From assembly GCF_001619985.1 (NCBI RefSeq), contig NW_017264194.1, forward strand, positions 992,001 through 1,056,000: DNA of 64,000 nucleotides, read 5' to 3'. The position numbers and the translations under genes are program-made. Origin of the DNA: Xylona heveae TC161. Lineage: Eukaryota; Ascomycota; Xylonomycetes; Xylonales; Xylonaceae. Positions 34,401 through 45,013 of the stretch are shown here, piece by piece (within the stretch, counting starts at the first letter, position 1; each line of letters starts with the position of its first letter). The notes beneath the pieces are model-generated. The model saw nothing but the letters and a program-made list of their open reading frames with translations, ran no database searches and was not told where the DNA came from.

Positions 34401-34872
34401 CCAGCTGGTCCGGGAACCAAGAGACGGGCTTCGGCGGCTCGACGGGCTCGTCAAAATGCTTGACCGCAGTGATCTCGGGGATGTAGTGGTCGATGAGACG
34501 TTGCTGGACTGCGAGCGCATGGCTTGGAGTTTATTGTCAGTATAAATTGTCAAGTTCTCATGGCGTTGATCAAAGTAGTATACGGACCCTCTTGAACCAG
34601 TGAAGCGGAAGCTGTTTGGAAGCTCCCGGCGCAAGGCTGTCCAAAACTCCTCGCGTTCCACATCTTCAACTATCCCCAATTCATTGTAGAATCTCTCAAA
34701 CTTTTCATTCTGCTTCTGAACGGCAGCGTACTCTCTTGGGCCAGAGCGCGATCCGCGGTTGTCGCCCCCTCCTCGTTTGCCGCGGAACTGTTTTGGAGTC
34801 AGTTATACTAGGAAATATAAATTCAAGAATTATTCGATAGTCCCCTACATTCTTTCCGCCACGTTTGCCCAT
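31489..34872 (-). CDS. trm4: tRNA (cytosine-5-)-methyltransferase Trm4/Ncl1 (NSUN2 family)
   Basis: Five exons (34872-34849, 34787-34588, 34522-32309, 32068-31997, 31867-31489) encode 962 aa, longer than yeast Trm4 (684 aa). The N-terminus is Arg/Gly-rich (MGKRGGKNFRGKRGGGD). The Rossmann AdoMet motif I is LDLCAAPGSKSAQL (about 171-184). Motif IV DVPCSGDGT holds Cys308 and motif VI VVYSTCSMN holds the nucleophile Cys358. The family methylates several C5 positions of tRNAs, including C34, C40 and C48-C50. An Ala/Pro-rich linker and a low-complexity acidic tail (AMADVEHEAATKVDVEAG) explain the extra length. Introns 3 (240 nt) and 4 (129 nt) are multiples of three and stop-free. It shares a 588-bp divergent promoter with the DEAD-box gene. 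Confidence 0.95.
32069..32308 (-). repeat. Purine-rich trm4 intron 3 with internal duplication
   Basis: This 240-nt intron is purine-rich on the plus strand. A 19-bp word starting AATGATGAGTGG occurs at 32166-32184 and again at 32237-32255, 71 bp apart, so part of the intron arose by local duplication. Read in the host frame it has no stop. Confidence 0.7.
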
Positions 34873-35459
34873 TGCAATTGTTGCTCTGATTGCCTGAATC
34901 TTGGGTGTTTTGCTCGTCCCAAATCCACACGGTAAGTCGTTTGGAGACGGAAATTCTCAACTTTTGCCCAACTCGACGGATCAACATTTTTGCCGATCAC
35001 CGACACTAACATCTTTCCGGACTAGCTTGCTTTCCCTCAAACTCGGAGGTTTCTTTCTCAGAAAAATCAGTTGGTCAACTTGGACACTTTATAAAATTAA
35101 TCATATTCTTTTTGATGGATGACTAAAGTATATTTCTATTTGAATCATTAGATCAGAACTAATTTGATCTATAGTGTGTTGTTGACGTTTCGTTGACAGC
35201 ATCCGCAAATCTAGCCACCGGCGCGAGTCCGATAGAGCCTAGCCTTGTCCAAAAGATTTCCCCAGATCCCGAAATTTTTCCATAAAAGGGGAGACGACCC
35301 ATTCAAAGGAAAACACAGACAACTCTTCTACAGTGCGATTTTTTATCCGGATATCTCTGTCATAGATTTAATTTGACTGTATAATTGTCTTTTGTCTATG
35401 TTGTATATCTTCTTGCAGTAAATTTATCTAATCTCAGCGCGTTCATCCAAAGCGCAACA
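34873..35459. promoter_or_regulatory. Divergent promoter region trm4 / DEAD-box helicase
   Basis: 588 bp separate the two ATGs. No other gene is present. Both flanking genes act on RNA, so co-expression from a shared promoter is possible, but no named motif was recognised. Confidence 0.5.
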
Positions 35460-37420
35460 ATGTTCGCCGCGCTCCGACACGGCTCAACGACCGCCACAAG
35501 AGCGTTATGGTCTAGATCAATTCTCTCACGAAATGCATCAAAGACAGCTCTGTATGCTGGGACACGAACATTTACTCAATCTTCGATTTCACCAACTTTC
35601 ATTCATACCCATAATGCCGCGGCTCCAACACATCGAGGCCACCGGCATCAACCCGATGCGTCGGCCGTTTTGGAGGCCCGAAAGGAGCCAAAAGATGCGT
35701 CCCTCATCACTGAGTTTCAGCAGCTGGGAGATGATGGACTAGTACACGACAAGGTGGTTCGGACGATTACGCAAAACATGGGACTGTCAACCATGACAGA
35801 AGTCCAGAGTATGACACTGAGCGAGATCATCAAGGGCACAGACGTGTAAGGAGCGAACTATGGCATTGCAAAACGTGGATTGACTGGCTAACTTGTGCTT
35901 ACAGTCTAGCTCAGGCCAGGACCGGTACTGGGAAGACGCTTGCTTTCCTCATTCCGACGCTTCAAAACATTATTGACCGAGACCCCCGCCTGGTCAACAA
36001 AGAAGCACTCCGAACGGCAAGAAGCACGGACATTAGAGCCTTGATCATCTCTCCTACGAGAGAACTAGCAGAACAAATTGCAGTGGAGGCCAAGAAGCTC
36101 ACGCAGAACACTGGAGTCAGAGTGCAGACCGCTGTTGGCGGGTCGGCAAAACGACTTGGCTTGCAAGAGATTCACCGGAAAGGATGCCACATTCTCGTCG
36201 GCACTCCAGGCCGGTTGATTGACATCTTCTCCGATCGCGAAAATGGAATTGCCGCACCCAACCTCAGCGCACTGGTTCTTGACGAAGCAGACCGGCTTCT
36301 CGACCAAGGTTTCGCCGAAGACATTCAACAACTCCAAGAACTTCTCCCGGACACGCGCGACGTTGACCGCCAGACATTGCTCTTCTCTGCCACTGTTCCC
36401 AAGGGCGTCATGAGCATGGTTTCGAAGACGTTGAAACCCGATTACAAATTTGTCCAGACGGTCAAGGAGGGCGAGGAGCCGACCCACAACAGGGTACCGC
36501 AGAAGTTGATCCCTGTGCGTGGAATGGAAAACATGATTCCCAGTCTCGTCGAGCTATCCCTCCGAGAGATTGAAACCGCCAAAACCAACCCAGCAACGCA
36601 GCGGCCATTCAAAGCCATGGTCTTCTTCGAAAGCACCTCTGAGCTACAACTCGCCTACAAGGTCTTCCAACGGGTCCAGCGCTCCGCCGAGTACAAGAAG
36701 AAGTTTGGCCGCACCCAGCTTCTTGAGATCCACGCGCGCCTCTCACAGGGGCAGCGCACCAGGGCCGCAAACGATTTCAGACACGCCGAATCTGCAGTCC
36801 TGTTCACGACAAATGTCACCGCGCGGGGCATGGATTTCCCCAACGTGACCCACGTCATCCAAATGTTCCTCCCATCCCAGCGCGAGCAGTATATCCACCG
36901 CCTCGGCCGCACTGCGCGCGCCAACAGCGAAGGCGTGGGATACTTGATCGCTCCCGAGTTCCAAGTCGAAGAGGTTCCCAGCAAGCTGCACGGTCTCCCG
37001 CTCCAGCTTGACAATACTCTAGCCACGGCGGAGATCGACCTTGCCAACGAAACCATTGACGTGTCTGACGACAGTCTAGGTATACTCGACTCTGTCTCTC
37101 GCGCGTACAACAGATTCGACGATGAAGACTTTATCCAGACCCACCAGTCCATGGTCGGCGCCTTGTGGTGGAACCCCGATCGCCGCGGTCTCATTGAAGC
37201 CCTCCGAAGACTCGCCACCATTGGCTGGGGAATGGACACCCCGCCCACCGTGGACAAGAAGTTTCTCGACAGAATCACGGGCTCGTCTCGTCAGAGCAAA
37301 AAGTCTTTTGGAAGATCCTCGTCGGGTAGATCCCACCGGCCGGGCGTCAAGTTCCCTCATTCCCGCGGCAGGTCCGAGATGAACTCGCACGGCCGGGACA
37401 GGAGACAAAGAAGATTTTAA
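35460..37420 (+). CDS. mss116: Mitochondrial DEAD-box RNA helicase (Mss116 family)
   Basis: Exons 35460-35845 and 35905-37420 encode 633 aa. The N-terminus (MFAALRHGSTTATRALWSRS) is Arg/Ser/Ala-rich without acidic residues, a typical matrix presequence. All helicase motifs are present: ARTGTGKT (Walker A, rebuilt across the 59-nt intron), PTRELA, VGTPGR, VLDEADRLLD, SATVP, ARGMDFPNV and HRLGRTAR. The tail is basic with RSS/RSH repeats, as in Mss116 and CYT-19, which use such tails to tether RNA. The family remodels group I/II introns and mitochondrial transcripts. An in-frame TTG/GTG upstream of the ATG was not used. Confidence 0.93.
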
Positions 37421-37703
37421 TCAAATCTTTTTTTCTTGTCAAATCTTCTACAAGATTAATTTATTTTTTCCCCTCTGTCAATTTCGTTTCTCCCTGGTCA
37501 ATCCCTTTTTCTTCCGTCACATCCATCAACCCCTTTTTCCACCTTTCCTTCCTTCCCTTCCCGTCCCAACCCGCCCCTTCAGTTGGCATTTCCCCCCTCC
37601 CCCCCTCCTCTCCTATCCACATCCCTTCCGACTTTCCCGCAGCATCTGTCCCTCGGACGATACTTTCAGACAGCACTTTTGTGTTGCACAATGACCCTTA
37701 TTC

Positions 37704-37787
37704 TCTCTTGTACTATCTCTCTTGTACTATCTCTCTTGTACTATCTCTCTTGTACTATCTCTCTTGTACTATCTCTCTTGTATTATT
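37704..37787 (+). repeat. 14-bp minisatellite, about six copies
   Basis: The unit TCTCTTGTACTATC is repeated head to tail about six times, the last copy diverged. It lies about 280 bp after the DEAD-box stop codon. Confidence 0.93.
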
Positions 37788-38053
37788 ATCCACCTTATCC
37801 ACCATTATCCACCTCTAGATTTCTTCTCCCCCCTTTTTTCTTCTTTCCTCCCTTTAGTTTTCTTTTTCCATTTATTTATTCAATCGGGTTAATAGATGCT
37901 TGCGACTTGCTATTTTTTTTTTTTTCCCTCCTCTTCTCATGTCACCACTCTCCATTCCCAGCTTGGTTGTATAATTTTTCTCCTACCGTTTGAAAATCTG
38001 CATGTTCCGAAATCATCTCTCTCCTCATTCTTACGACTATATACTATAGTCAT

Positions 38054-38124
38054 ATTGTACTGTACTGTACTTTACTGTATTGTATAGTATAGTATAGTAT
38101 AGTATAGTATTGTATTGTACTGTA
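38054..38124 (+). repeat. Pentanucleotide array, TACTG then TATAG units
   Basis: A run of TACTG/TATTG units passes into a perfect run of TATAG units and back. This suggests a microsatellite that changed unit by point mutation and slippage. Confidence 0.9.
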
Positions 38125-38733
38125 ATGTAACTGGGCGCACGCTAGTCTTTGGATCATTATGACTGGCACTGGCACTGGCACTTTCGGTATAGACTCATAG
38201 ATTCTACTCTTACTCGGGATTTTACCAAAAATAAAATAAAAAAACAAAACCAAAAAAGTTCGATTGGATACAGTCATGAACTCACGAACTGACAAAATCA
38301 CAAAGTCGCGAGGAGCGAATAACCAACACTCTCACGAAATGAGATTTAAAATCTTTTTGATATTTTTATATGTATTTGTGAGATATCAGTAATATAAAGA
38401 GACAGTAAGAAATAATATATGGAAAAAGATGGAAAGAATATATACATGCAGAAAAAGAGGGATTGAAGATGAATGAACTAGGGATCAAGAAATAAAATGA
38501 ACAAAAGAGAAAAGGAGTAAGAAAATGTAACAAAAGAAAAGAAAAAGGTAACAAAAAAAAGAAAAAGGTTATAAAAGAAACGAAAGGAAAGGTAATGTAA
38601 CAAAAGAAAAATCAATAAATAATAGAAGAAAAAGGAAGAAAAATCATAATCGTTACTCTGCCCAAGCCCAGCCGACTTTCCACGCCGACGTGCGCGCGGC
38701 GCGCGGCTGCTCTTCATGTATGGTGCCTAGTTC

Positions 38734-41427
38734 TCAGCTCGTCCAATCGAGGCCGACGCCTTGCATGTGGACGTCAATGTCGTCAATCATGTCCATGTCG
38801 AACGGGGCGGTATCTGCGCCTGCACCTGCACCTGCGCCAGTGCCTGCGCCAGTGCCAAAGCCGAGTCCCGTATCCAATCCGGTATGTAGTCCGGTGTCGA
38901 GTCCAGCTCCAAGGCCAAGGCCAAGGTCAAGGCCATGTCCGAGGTCATGAGCGTCAAGATCGAGGTCTAGGGTTGTGGGCCACGTGCTGTCTTGTTGTAC
39001 GACTTGCACGTGTGGCGAGGGCGCGCTGGTGCCAAATACGTCGAGCGAAGTTGTTGGGCCTGGCGCCGCTAGGCCTCCGGCGGTGACTGCGATGGGGTGG
39101 AATGCTTCTTTTGCTGTAGTTCCTGCACCTGCTGCTGCTCGTCGACTGAAATCCCCGCCGCGGCCGCCGCCAATCCCCTTGGGTATCCCGTCGATGTTCA
39201 TCCAGTCGGCTCGTTTCTGGATAGGAGGAGGAGGAGGAGGATGTCTGGATAAACCTCGGGTGAGGTTGCTGACACGGTGTGCCCCTCCACCGCCGCCCGT
39301 CCCGCCTCCGCCACCATATCCCTTTCCGTCATCCGCAATCAATCCGTGCGCCACCTTAAAGTGATAGAGCCATTCGGGGTGGTCGGCAGGGGTGGCGTTC
39401 CATTTGTCGTCATTCTCATATACGGTTATCCGAGCATGACTTTGGAGCATCTCATCCGTGATGGGGGCGCCCAATGCTTTTTGCCGCTCGACAAGTCGGC
39501 TCAGGGCAAGTTCTACTCTCTGGAAGCACGTCAAGTTGCTAGTGTCGACGGATTGGCTCTCCGAGTTTTCAATGTGTGGCGTCGACGTTCCGCTACTGTA
39601 TTTCCCGGGCCGGTAAGACCCCTTCGCATTGGTTGATGCCGAGAATGGATCCAGCGAACGTGCTTCCTGGGCAATCATACAAGGAGGGACGGCGTTCTGA
39701 AGGAGCGCAAGCACCGCGGGTTCAAACCCCCACGTGCCTTTCCACTCGGCCATTTTGGCACCCGCTCGAAAGTGCGTTGCAAGGTGGTCTGTCCGGGCAG
39801 ACCAGGTCGAGAAGGTCTGGTTGCAGAATCCGCATCGCGACTTGATGTCCAGCGTCGCGGCTTTCCAAGTGTCCATGCTCGGTAAGAGCTCGCAATCGTG
39901 CATCAGCCGAAGATGCTGCCGTAGGTGATCTTTCCGATAAAATGTTCGCTCGGACATGGATTTCTCCTCGCACGAGCGGTAGTTGTGAATGTCGAGATGT
40001 CCTTGGGGCGGGTTCAAGGCGTGGCAAAAAGTGCACGCCATGCCCTCGGGAGTGCTGACCAGGCCACCCTGTGGAGCACACACCCACTTTTCCACACTGA
40101 GATGGAGCGATTTCTCATGCCTTTGCCAGTCGTATTTGCTCTTGAAGGTATCGGTACAGAAGGTGCACTGGAAGGGCCGGTTCTCGCCCGGCTTGGGCGC
40201 TCCTTGAACGTTGGTGCGTCGACGTCGACGGCGGTCGACCTTTTCGACCTTGCCCCGAGAACCAAACGAATGCTGCGAGGTGTGGGAGAAGAGCGATCCA
40301 AAGGATAAATCAGACTCGCTCGAGCGGTGCGTGCGGGAGGTTTCCAAACTGCACAGCGACGGCGCCCGGAACATGGAGAAGCTGGATCCCGTGCTCGAGT
40401 CGCGGCTGTCGCCCCGGATGGACTCGGGTGGACGATCGGGGAGGGCGTTGGCGGCAAGGGCGTTGGCAATGGCCGACACCGAGGCGGGTTCGTTTTCAGG
40501 AGGCGAGTGCTTCCATCTTTCCAAGGGATTCATTTCCGAGTAGGATGGGTGACCGACATGGGCTGGCCCAGAGAAGTTGATGTCGATGGCCTCGCTGAGC
40601 GAGCTCATCGTGCTCGAGCTTCCAGAGTTGTTGGATGATGGCACCTTGCCCCGACGGCGCGCATTGGCGAGCCAGTTGGAGATTTGAGTCCGCTTGAGAC
40701 CGGTCAAGCGCTTGAGCTCGTCCTTTTCCAGGTCTGACGGATATGGCCGGTCACGATGTTCGGCCAACCAGTCTTTCAAGATGCGCACAGCGTGTCGCGA
40801 GAACCGGGCTCCCGATCTGCGAGATTGGCCGTCGGTATTCTCGACCGGGCTATCTGGGACGGGACCTTGAAAGGATCGGAGGGCTCGGAGGCCGGTCGCT
40901 TGGCCCTCGGTCTCACAGCTGTCTTCTGCCACTCCGTGAAGCGTATCGATGAAGCCACTAGGTCGGTGGTGATGCTGGTTGGCTAAGCTGCACTGACGGA
41001 AAAGGCTTTGGCAAGAAGAGCATTCCTTGCGACCCTCGAGGGTGACAAAGCACTCGAGTTTTCTCGACGAGCAGTAGTCACAAGGTTCGTCGGGCTTGTA
41101 ATATCGGGGGATCCACGATGAGAAATCATCGAATCCCGGAGCACCATCACCAGAAAAGTCGGGTGCTGTCGTGTCTATGCCCAATTGATCTTCGCCGAGG
41201 TCCGGCAGCAGGAAGTGATGACAAAGACAGTCATGTCCAGGATGAGACGGGCAGTCAAAGTTGTGAGAAGCTTGGTTCAAGTCCCGCGCAGTGTCGGCGA
41301 CATTCTGGGCACCCGAAGCTTGATCAAAATCAAAAAAGTTCATAGAACAGGTACATGCCACGGCGGTGTTGGAACACGTCGCACAAATAGCATTGGCGAG
41401 CAGATCGTCTTGTGACGACAAACACAT
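38734..41427 (-). CDS. TALE homeobox / C2H2 zinc-finger transcription factor with Zn2Cys6-like cluster
   Basis: A single exon encodes 897 aa from the ATG at 41427 (MCLSSQDDLLANAICATC). In order: an N-terminal Cys motif (CATCSNTAVACTC); a cluster spaced C-x2-C-x6-C-x9-C-x2-C-x6-C at about 116-146, the Zn(II)2Cys6 pattern; a KN/TALE homeodomain at about 204-264 with TQISNWLANARRRGK; an Arg run; a C2H2 finger at about 421-442 (CTFCTDTFKSKYDWQRHEKS); further Cys/His pairs to about residue 553. The C-terminus is Gly/Pro-rich with a Gly-Ala repeat ending in an acidic helix. This is the homeobox-plus-C2H2 class found only in fungi; its target genes are unknown. A later ATG (MNFFDFDQ) could also start translation. 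Confidence 0.88.
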   Translation of the reverse strand: MCLSSQDDLLANAICATCSNTAVACTCSMNFFDFDQASGAQNVADTARDLNQASHNFDCPSHPGHDCLCHHFLLPDLGEDQLGIDTTAPDFSGDGAPGFDDFSSWIPRYYKPDEPCDYCSSRKLECFVTLEGRKECSSCQSLFRQCSLANQHHHRPSGFIDTLHGVAEDSCETEGQATGLRALRSFQGPVPDSPVENTDGQSRRSGARFSRHAVRILKDWLAEHRDRPYPSDLEKDELKRLTGLKRTQISNWLANARRRGKVPSSNNSGSSSTMSSLSEAIDINFSGPAHVGHPSYSEMNPLERWKHSPPENEPASVSAIANALAANALPDRPPESIRGDSRDSSTGSSFSMFRAPSLCSLETSRTHRSSESDLSFGSLFSHTSQHSFGSRGKVEKVDRRRRRRTNVQGAPKPGENRPFQCTFCTDTFKSKYDWQRHEKSLHLSVEKWVCAPQGGLVSTPEGMACTFCHALNPPQGHLDIHNYRSCEEKSMSERTFYRKDHLRQHLRLMHDCELLPSMDTWKAATLDIKSRCGFCNQTFSTWSARTDHLATHFRAGAKMAEWKGTWGFEPAVLALLQNAVPPCMIAQEARSLDPFSASTNAKGSYRPGKYSSGTSTPHIENSESQSVDTSNLTCFQRVELALSRLVERQKALGAPITDEMLQSHARITVYENDDKWNATPADHPEWLYHFKVAHGLIADDGKGYGGGGGTGGGGGAHRVSNLTRGLSRHPPPPPPIQKRADWMNIDGIPKGIGGGRGGDFSRRAAAGAGTTAKEAFHPIAVTAGGLAAPGPTTSLDVFGTSAPSPHVQVVQQDSTWPTTLDLDLDAHDLGHGLDLGLGLGAGLDTGLHTGLDTGLGFGTGAGTGAGAGAGADTAPFDMDMIDDIDVHMQGVGLDWTS
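38811..38945 (-). repeat. In-frame hexanucleotide repeats coding Gly-Ala/Gly-Leu
   Basis: Imperfect GCACCT/GCGCCA and AAGGCC units inside the homeobox gene encode alternating Gly-Ala, Gly-Thr and Gly-Leu near the C-terminus. Copy number is probably variable between strains. Confidence 0.85.
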
Positions 41428-43980
41428 GACTTGCTTCAAGCCAGGATGATCGTGACGATGTGAATAGGTTGGAGAAAGATATCGAAGGGAGAATCAGAGT
41501 AAAAATCAGAAAGGAGCAATTAATTCTTTCTTCTCTCTATCGTTTGTGTCTTGCTTGTTCTTTCTGGGACTATCGCACGGATGAAGAGCCAGAGAACTGA
41601 TTCGTAAACAGAGGTGGGAAGTTAAAGGTGTGGAAAGAGGACGAAGAAGATAATGATGATGGACGAAGAATGGAAATGAAAGAAACAGTAGAAAAGATTA
41701 GCGGCACAAGGAACAGATGAAACCCCAGATCTTAAGAGAAAGAAAAAAGCAAGTTCAAGCTAAAGCATTAAGGCATTGGGATGGGAAAAAAGGAAGAGGG
41801 CGGTGGAGTAAGAGATGACTCCTCCAGATGGTATTTCCGCACTCTGAGGTGTGTTCCGGGAATTTCTCAGCCTCTAGAACACCATGATGCTTGGCGCCCG
41901 CAGCGCGTGGAGTAAAGAAGGACGACACGCGGGCAGTTGTCAATTCCCACGCCCTTTGGTGACCAAACGGGTATAGAGCCCTTGTCAATCCTAAGGGTCA
42001 GCAGCAGCTAAAACCGTCTGGCGGTGGAGACGCCGTCTGACCATCCTGGTCGGCTTTTTACCTTAACTTGCCCATCCCTGCTGACGACACATCCCACTTA
42101 CTGTGCCACCAGCGTATAGCATAGAGTTAGGTAGTCTGCAATAGAGACTCCTATGGGAAATCGAACAGAGATACCATCTGGTACAGGACAATATATATTG
42201 CTCAGCTACGGGAATCATCCCATTTAGCCGAAATACAGTACCCGGAAAGATAAACTCATGTGTTCGGTAAGTTTTCGCTAAATCCATGTAGTCGGCTATA
42301 AATAAGGTAAAGACGGGAAAAGAGACACACAAAACACCCACACCCAGCGGGAGAAGGGGGGCGTCATGGCAGGGACCACGATCAGTGATTGGCAATAAGA
42401 TTCTATCTTATCGTAGTAGCTCCGTTCCAGTCATAGAGTACCAGTCAGGGAGAAAGAAAAAAGAAAGAGTAGAATAATGCCGGAGATGCAACGGAGGGAT
42501 TCCCACCACTGTGGAGACGTGTAAATCACTGTTCCCTTCATCTTAGGGAAGAGAAAGGCCAATCGGGATCTCGGCACAGGGTTTCCACACACAAACCCTT
42601 TCCCATCCGTCTGCAGGCATTCTTAGCATCCTTGCTCCGGCATTGCCGTTGTACCAATGGGGAATAGCCTCTCCAATTAACTGCTCTAAATGGCATGGTT
42701 CCACGGTCCATCAAAAGCTTTAGGGTGTTGGTCCGAGTGTGCGATTTCTACCAACGATCCCTATTCCTCCCGTTTACGAACCTCCAGTCATAATTGACCT
42801 GAATTGAATCCAAGGTGTCCCTGGTGTGCGATATCGCACTCTTGATTAGACTACACTGTAGAAACCCCCCCCCCTCTCCCCACCCAAAGAAGGAGAAAGA
42901 GGCCCGATGTTTTCCCACAAGCCCCACGCAAAAGAAAAATTCACTTATGGAGAGAGCAATGACCTTTTTCTGCGCTTTCTAGAATGCCCTTCTCCAAAAT
43001 GCCATTTTCGTTAGACTCAATATCTCCCGATGATAGCCGCAGTACACAATTGTGTCATACGGTCAATTAGCTCAAGTAGCGTATAGCTATGCTACCTGTA
43101 CGTAATTTAGTAAAAACTTCACTGGATTATTAGATATTCTATTGTTCAGTAGCTATCTTCTCTCCCTTCTTCCACAAGTCTTGTAAACACGTGAAAAGCA
43201 ACAGTGGTCTGTTGAGAGGTCATCATGCTTAATGATCCTCCTATATTGCTGCGTTAGACCTATCGTATCCACGGCATGGTTTAAACATGCTCGGCCCCAT
43301 ATTCTTCCCATTTTTCCACCGAGATTCTAGCCGATACCCTGGCCCGGCATTTGATGATCCTGGCTGCTTTCTCTTCCAATGGACTCCACCGCAAAACCAA
43401 GCAACACAGCCTTGTAAGGGGTCAAGTGGAATGGCCAAGGCGGAAATCGGCAGACAGAACATGTAGATGCGCGTCTCCATTCTACTCCTGTAGTGCCTTG
43501 CGCCTTCATCATGGTTGGCGGAGAAAATCGGATGGGCAAATGGACGGTAACGCCCCGTATGATCCGTGCAACCCCGGTCCAATATTGAATCATATCTTGC
43601 GCCTCCCTCAACAATCGAATCATCAATTTGTTGACAGCTATCAATTACAGACAATATTGTCAAATATTGCATTCGTCTAATCTATTTGCCAAGTTACTGT
43701 TGCGTAAAAATCGTATGCGTCGTGACTGCCAAGGTGCCCACCCAGATAACCCAATTCTAAAGAGAAGCAGACTAGAAAACTCCATCCGTAATATGCAAAC
43801 ATGAAAAAGACATGACAAGTCCACGGCCAAGCCATATAGTCTTATCCACATGGTAAAAAAAAAAAAAGACTGACCTATCCCCTTGCAGTGGATCTGCAGT
43901 GGATTCTTGGTGAAGGTATGGTCGTGGAGAGGTTGACAAGGCCAATCACAATGCGAACCTGAGCCGAGATTTTTCCGACT
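41428..43980. promoter_or_regulatory. Long upstream region of the homeobox gene, no gene supported
   Basis: About 2.55 kb without a supported gene; it separates the homeobox start from the 3' end of the next minus-strand gene. Long 5' regions are common before fungal developmental regulators. It contains a poly-C run near 42866-42877 and three overlapping open frames at 43241-43680, none convincing. A poly-A run is at 43855-43868. Confidence 0.5.
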
Positions 43981-45013
43981 CTAGTCCTGCATCCGAATAC
44001 CGTTCTTCCTGGCGCCTAGGATCACCATGCCTTCGCCGACACCTTCATAGATGCCTCCAGCGATGCTCTGCACCCACCACGATGCCAAGTCGTTGATGAC
44101 TTGACCAACTCTACCATCTCCCATCTTGGAGACCGCACCACCAAACTCCACGCCTCGTCGGCCTATGCTGTCCACCGTGTCGAGACTGGTATGCAATAGT
44201 CTCTCCGAGATGTGATTATTTCGTTCGTAGAGATATGCATTCTTGACGAACAATTTTATATACGGAAGGACAAACTGGAAAATGATAAAGATTTGAATGA
44301 TACCTGTGGCCAGAACACGATGCAAGACGCTGGGTTCCCTCGCAGGAAGCGCCGCACCGCCTCGTGCTGGCACCAGTTGCTTGTCGCCATTATCGGAGAT
44401 CAGGCCAGTGATTTCCTCTGGGATCGATGAACGAATGCTCGCTTTCTCTTCCAGGCTCAAATCAGCCGGTAGTCCCCGTATCAGGTACGTCAGCGAGTGG
44501 ATATAGAGCTGACGACCAAAAGAGGCTGTGCGTCCGTCAATATCGGGATTTGGCCGCGATGATTCTTCGACGGCCAGAGTCAGAAGATTGACCCCTAATA
44601 AATGCATCATCAGCCCTCAGCCCACAATAATTTACTTCATACTGCCAAGTGAATATCTTGAGAATATATATATATAAATACATACCTTGATTAGCAAACT
44701 TCCAATCAATGCCCGTCTTAGTCTCAGAGGGCGGCGGTGGGGTAAGTGTGGCTTCATCATCTGAAGTATCTTCGACCAGATAATCGACGTCGGCCATGGA
44801 CGCCTTGACGGCATCATACGACGGCGGTGGTGTTCGTGAGCGGCTGATACGCCATGAGTAGCGACCCCGTACTGAACCTCGAAGTGACGGCAGGCGAGAG
44901 ATGCGAGTCTGTACTATCGAGGGGAGCATCGAATATAAGAGCGATAATGGCGGGGTATCGATCATATCAACCGTTGCCGGCCGGCTGCTGGACGAGATGC
45001 ATGTTCCGCTCAT
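43981..45013 (-). CDS. Membrane-associated fungal protein of unknown function
   Basis: Exons 45013-44686 and 44594-43981 (91-nt intron) encode 313 aa. The N-terminal third is Ser/Pro/Arg-rich with a TPPPSYDAV motif that resembles a PPxY (WW-binding) signal and an acidic EDTSDDEAT stretch. Helical segments follow (FGRQLYIHSLTYLIRGL). One strongly hydrophobic segment lies at about residue 220-240 (IIQIFIIFQFVLPYIKLFV), and an amphipathic Gly-rich helix ends the protein (SIAGGIYEGVGEGMVILG). No signal peptide. I do not recognise the family. A peripheral or single-pass endomembrane protein subject to Rsp5-type ubiquitination is possible but only inferred. Confidence 0.72.

Larger units (their letters stand above)
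37421..38733. other. Convergent intergenic region rich in simple repeats
   Basis: About 1.3 kb between two converging genes. It holds pyrimidine-rich tracts (37440-37900), a 14-bp minisatellite, a pentanucleotide array and an A/G-rich stretch (38370-38640) with repeated AACAAAAGAAAAAG-like words. No protein or RNA gene was found. Confidence 0.6.

Noticed and set aside
32773-34545. 590-aa open frame on the plus strand opposite trm4
   Set aside because: It is the antisense of well-supported trm4 exons; GC-rich third positions suppress stops on the other strand. Composition is Arg/Leu/Val-biased with no motif.
35385-35459. Upstream start for the DEAD-box gene
   Set aside because: It needs a non-ATG start and would bury the mitochondrial presequence that begins at the ATG 35460.
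43241-43680. Three overlapping open frames on both strands upstream of the membrane-associated orphan
   Set aside because: All frames are similarly open, none has a recognisable motif, and no splice structure links them. Kept as unannotated.
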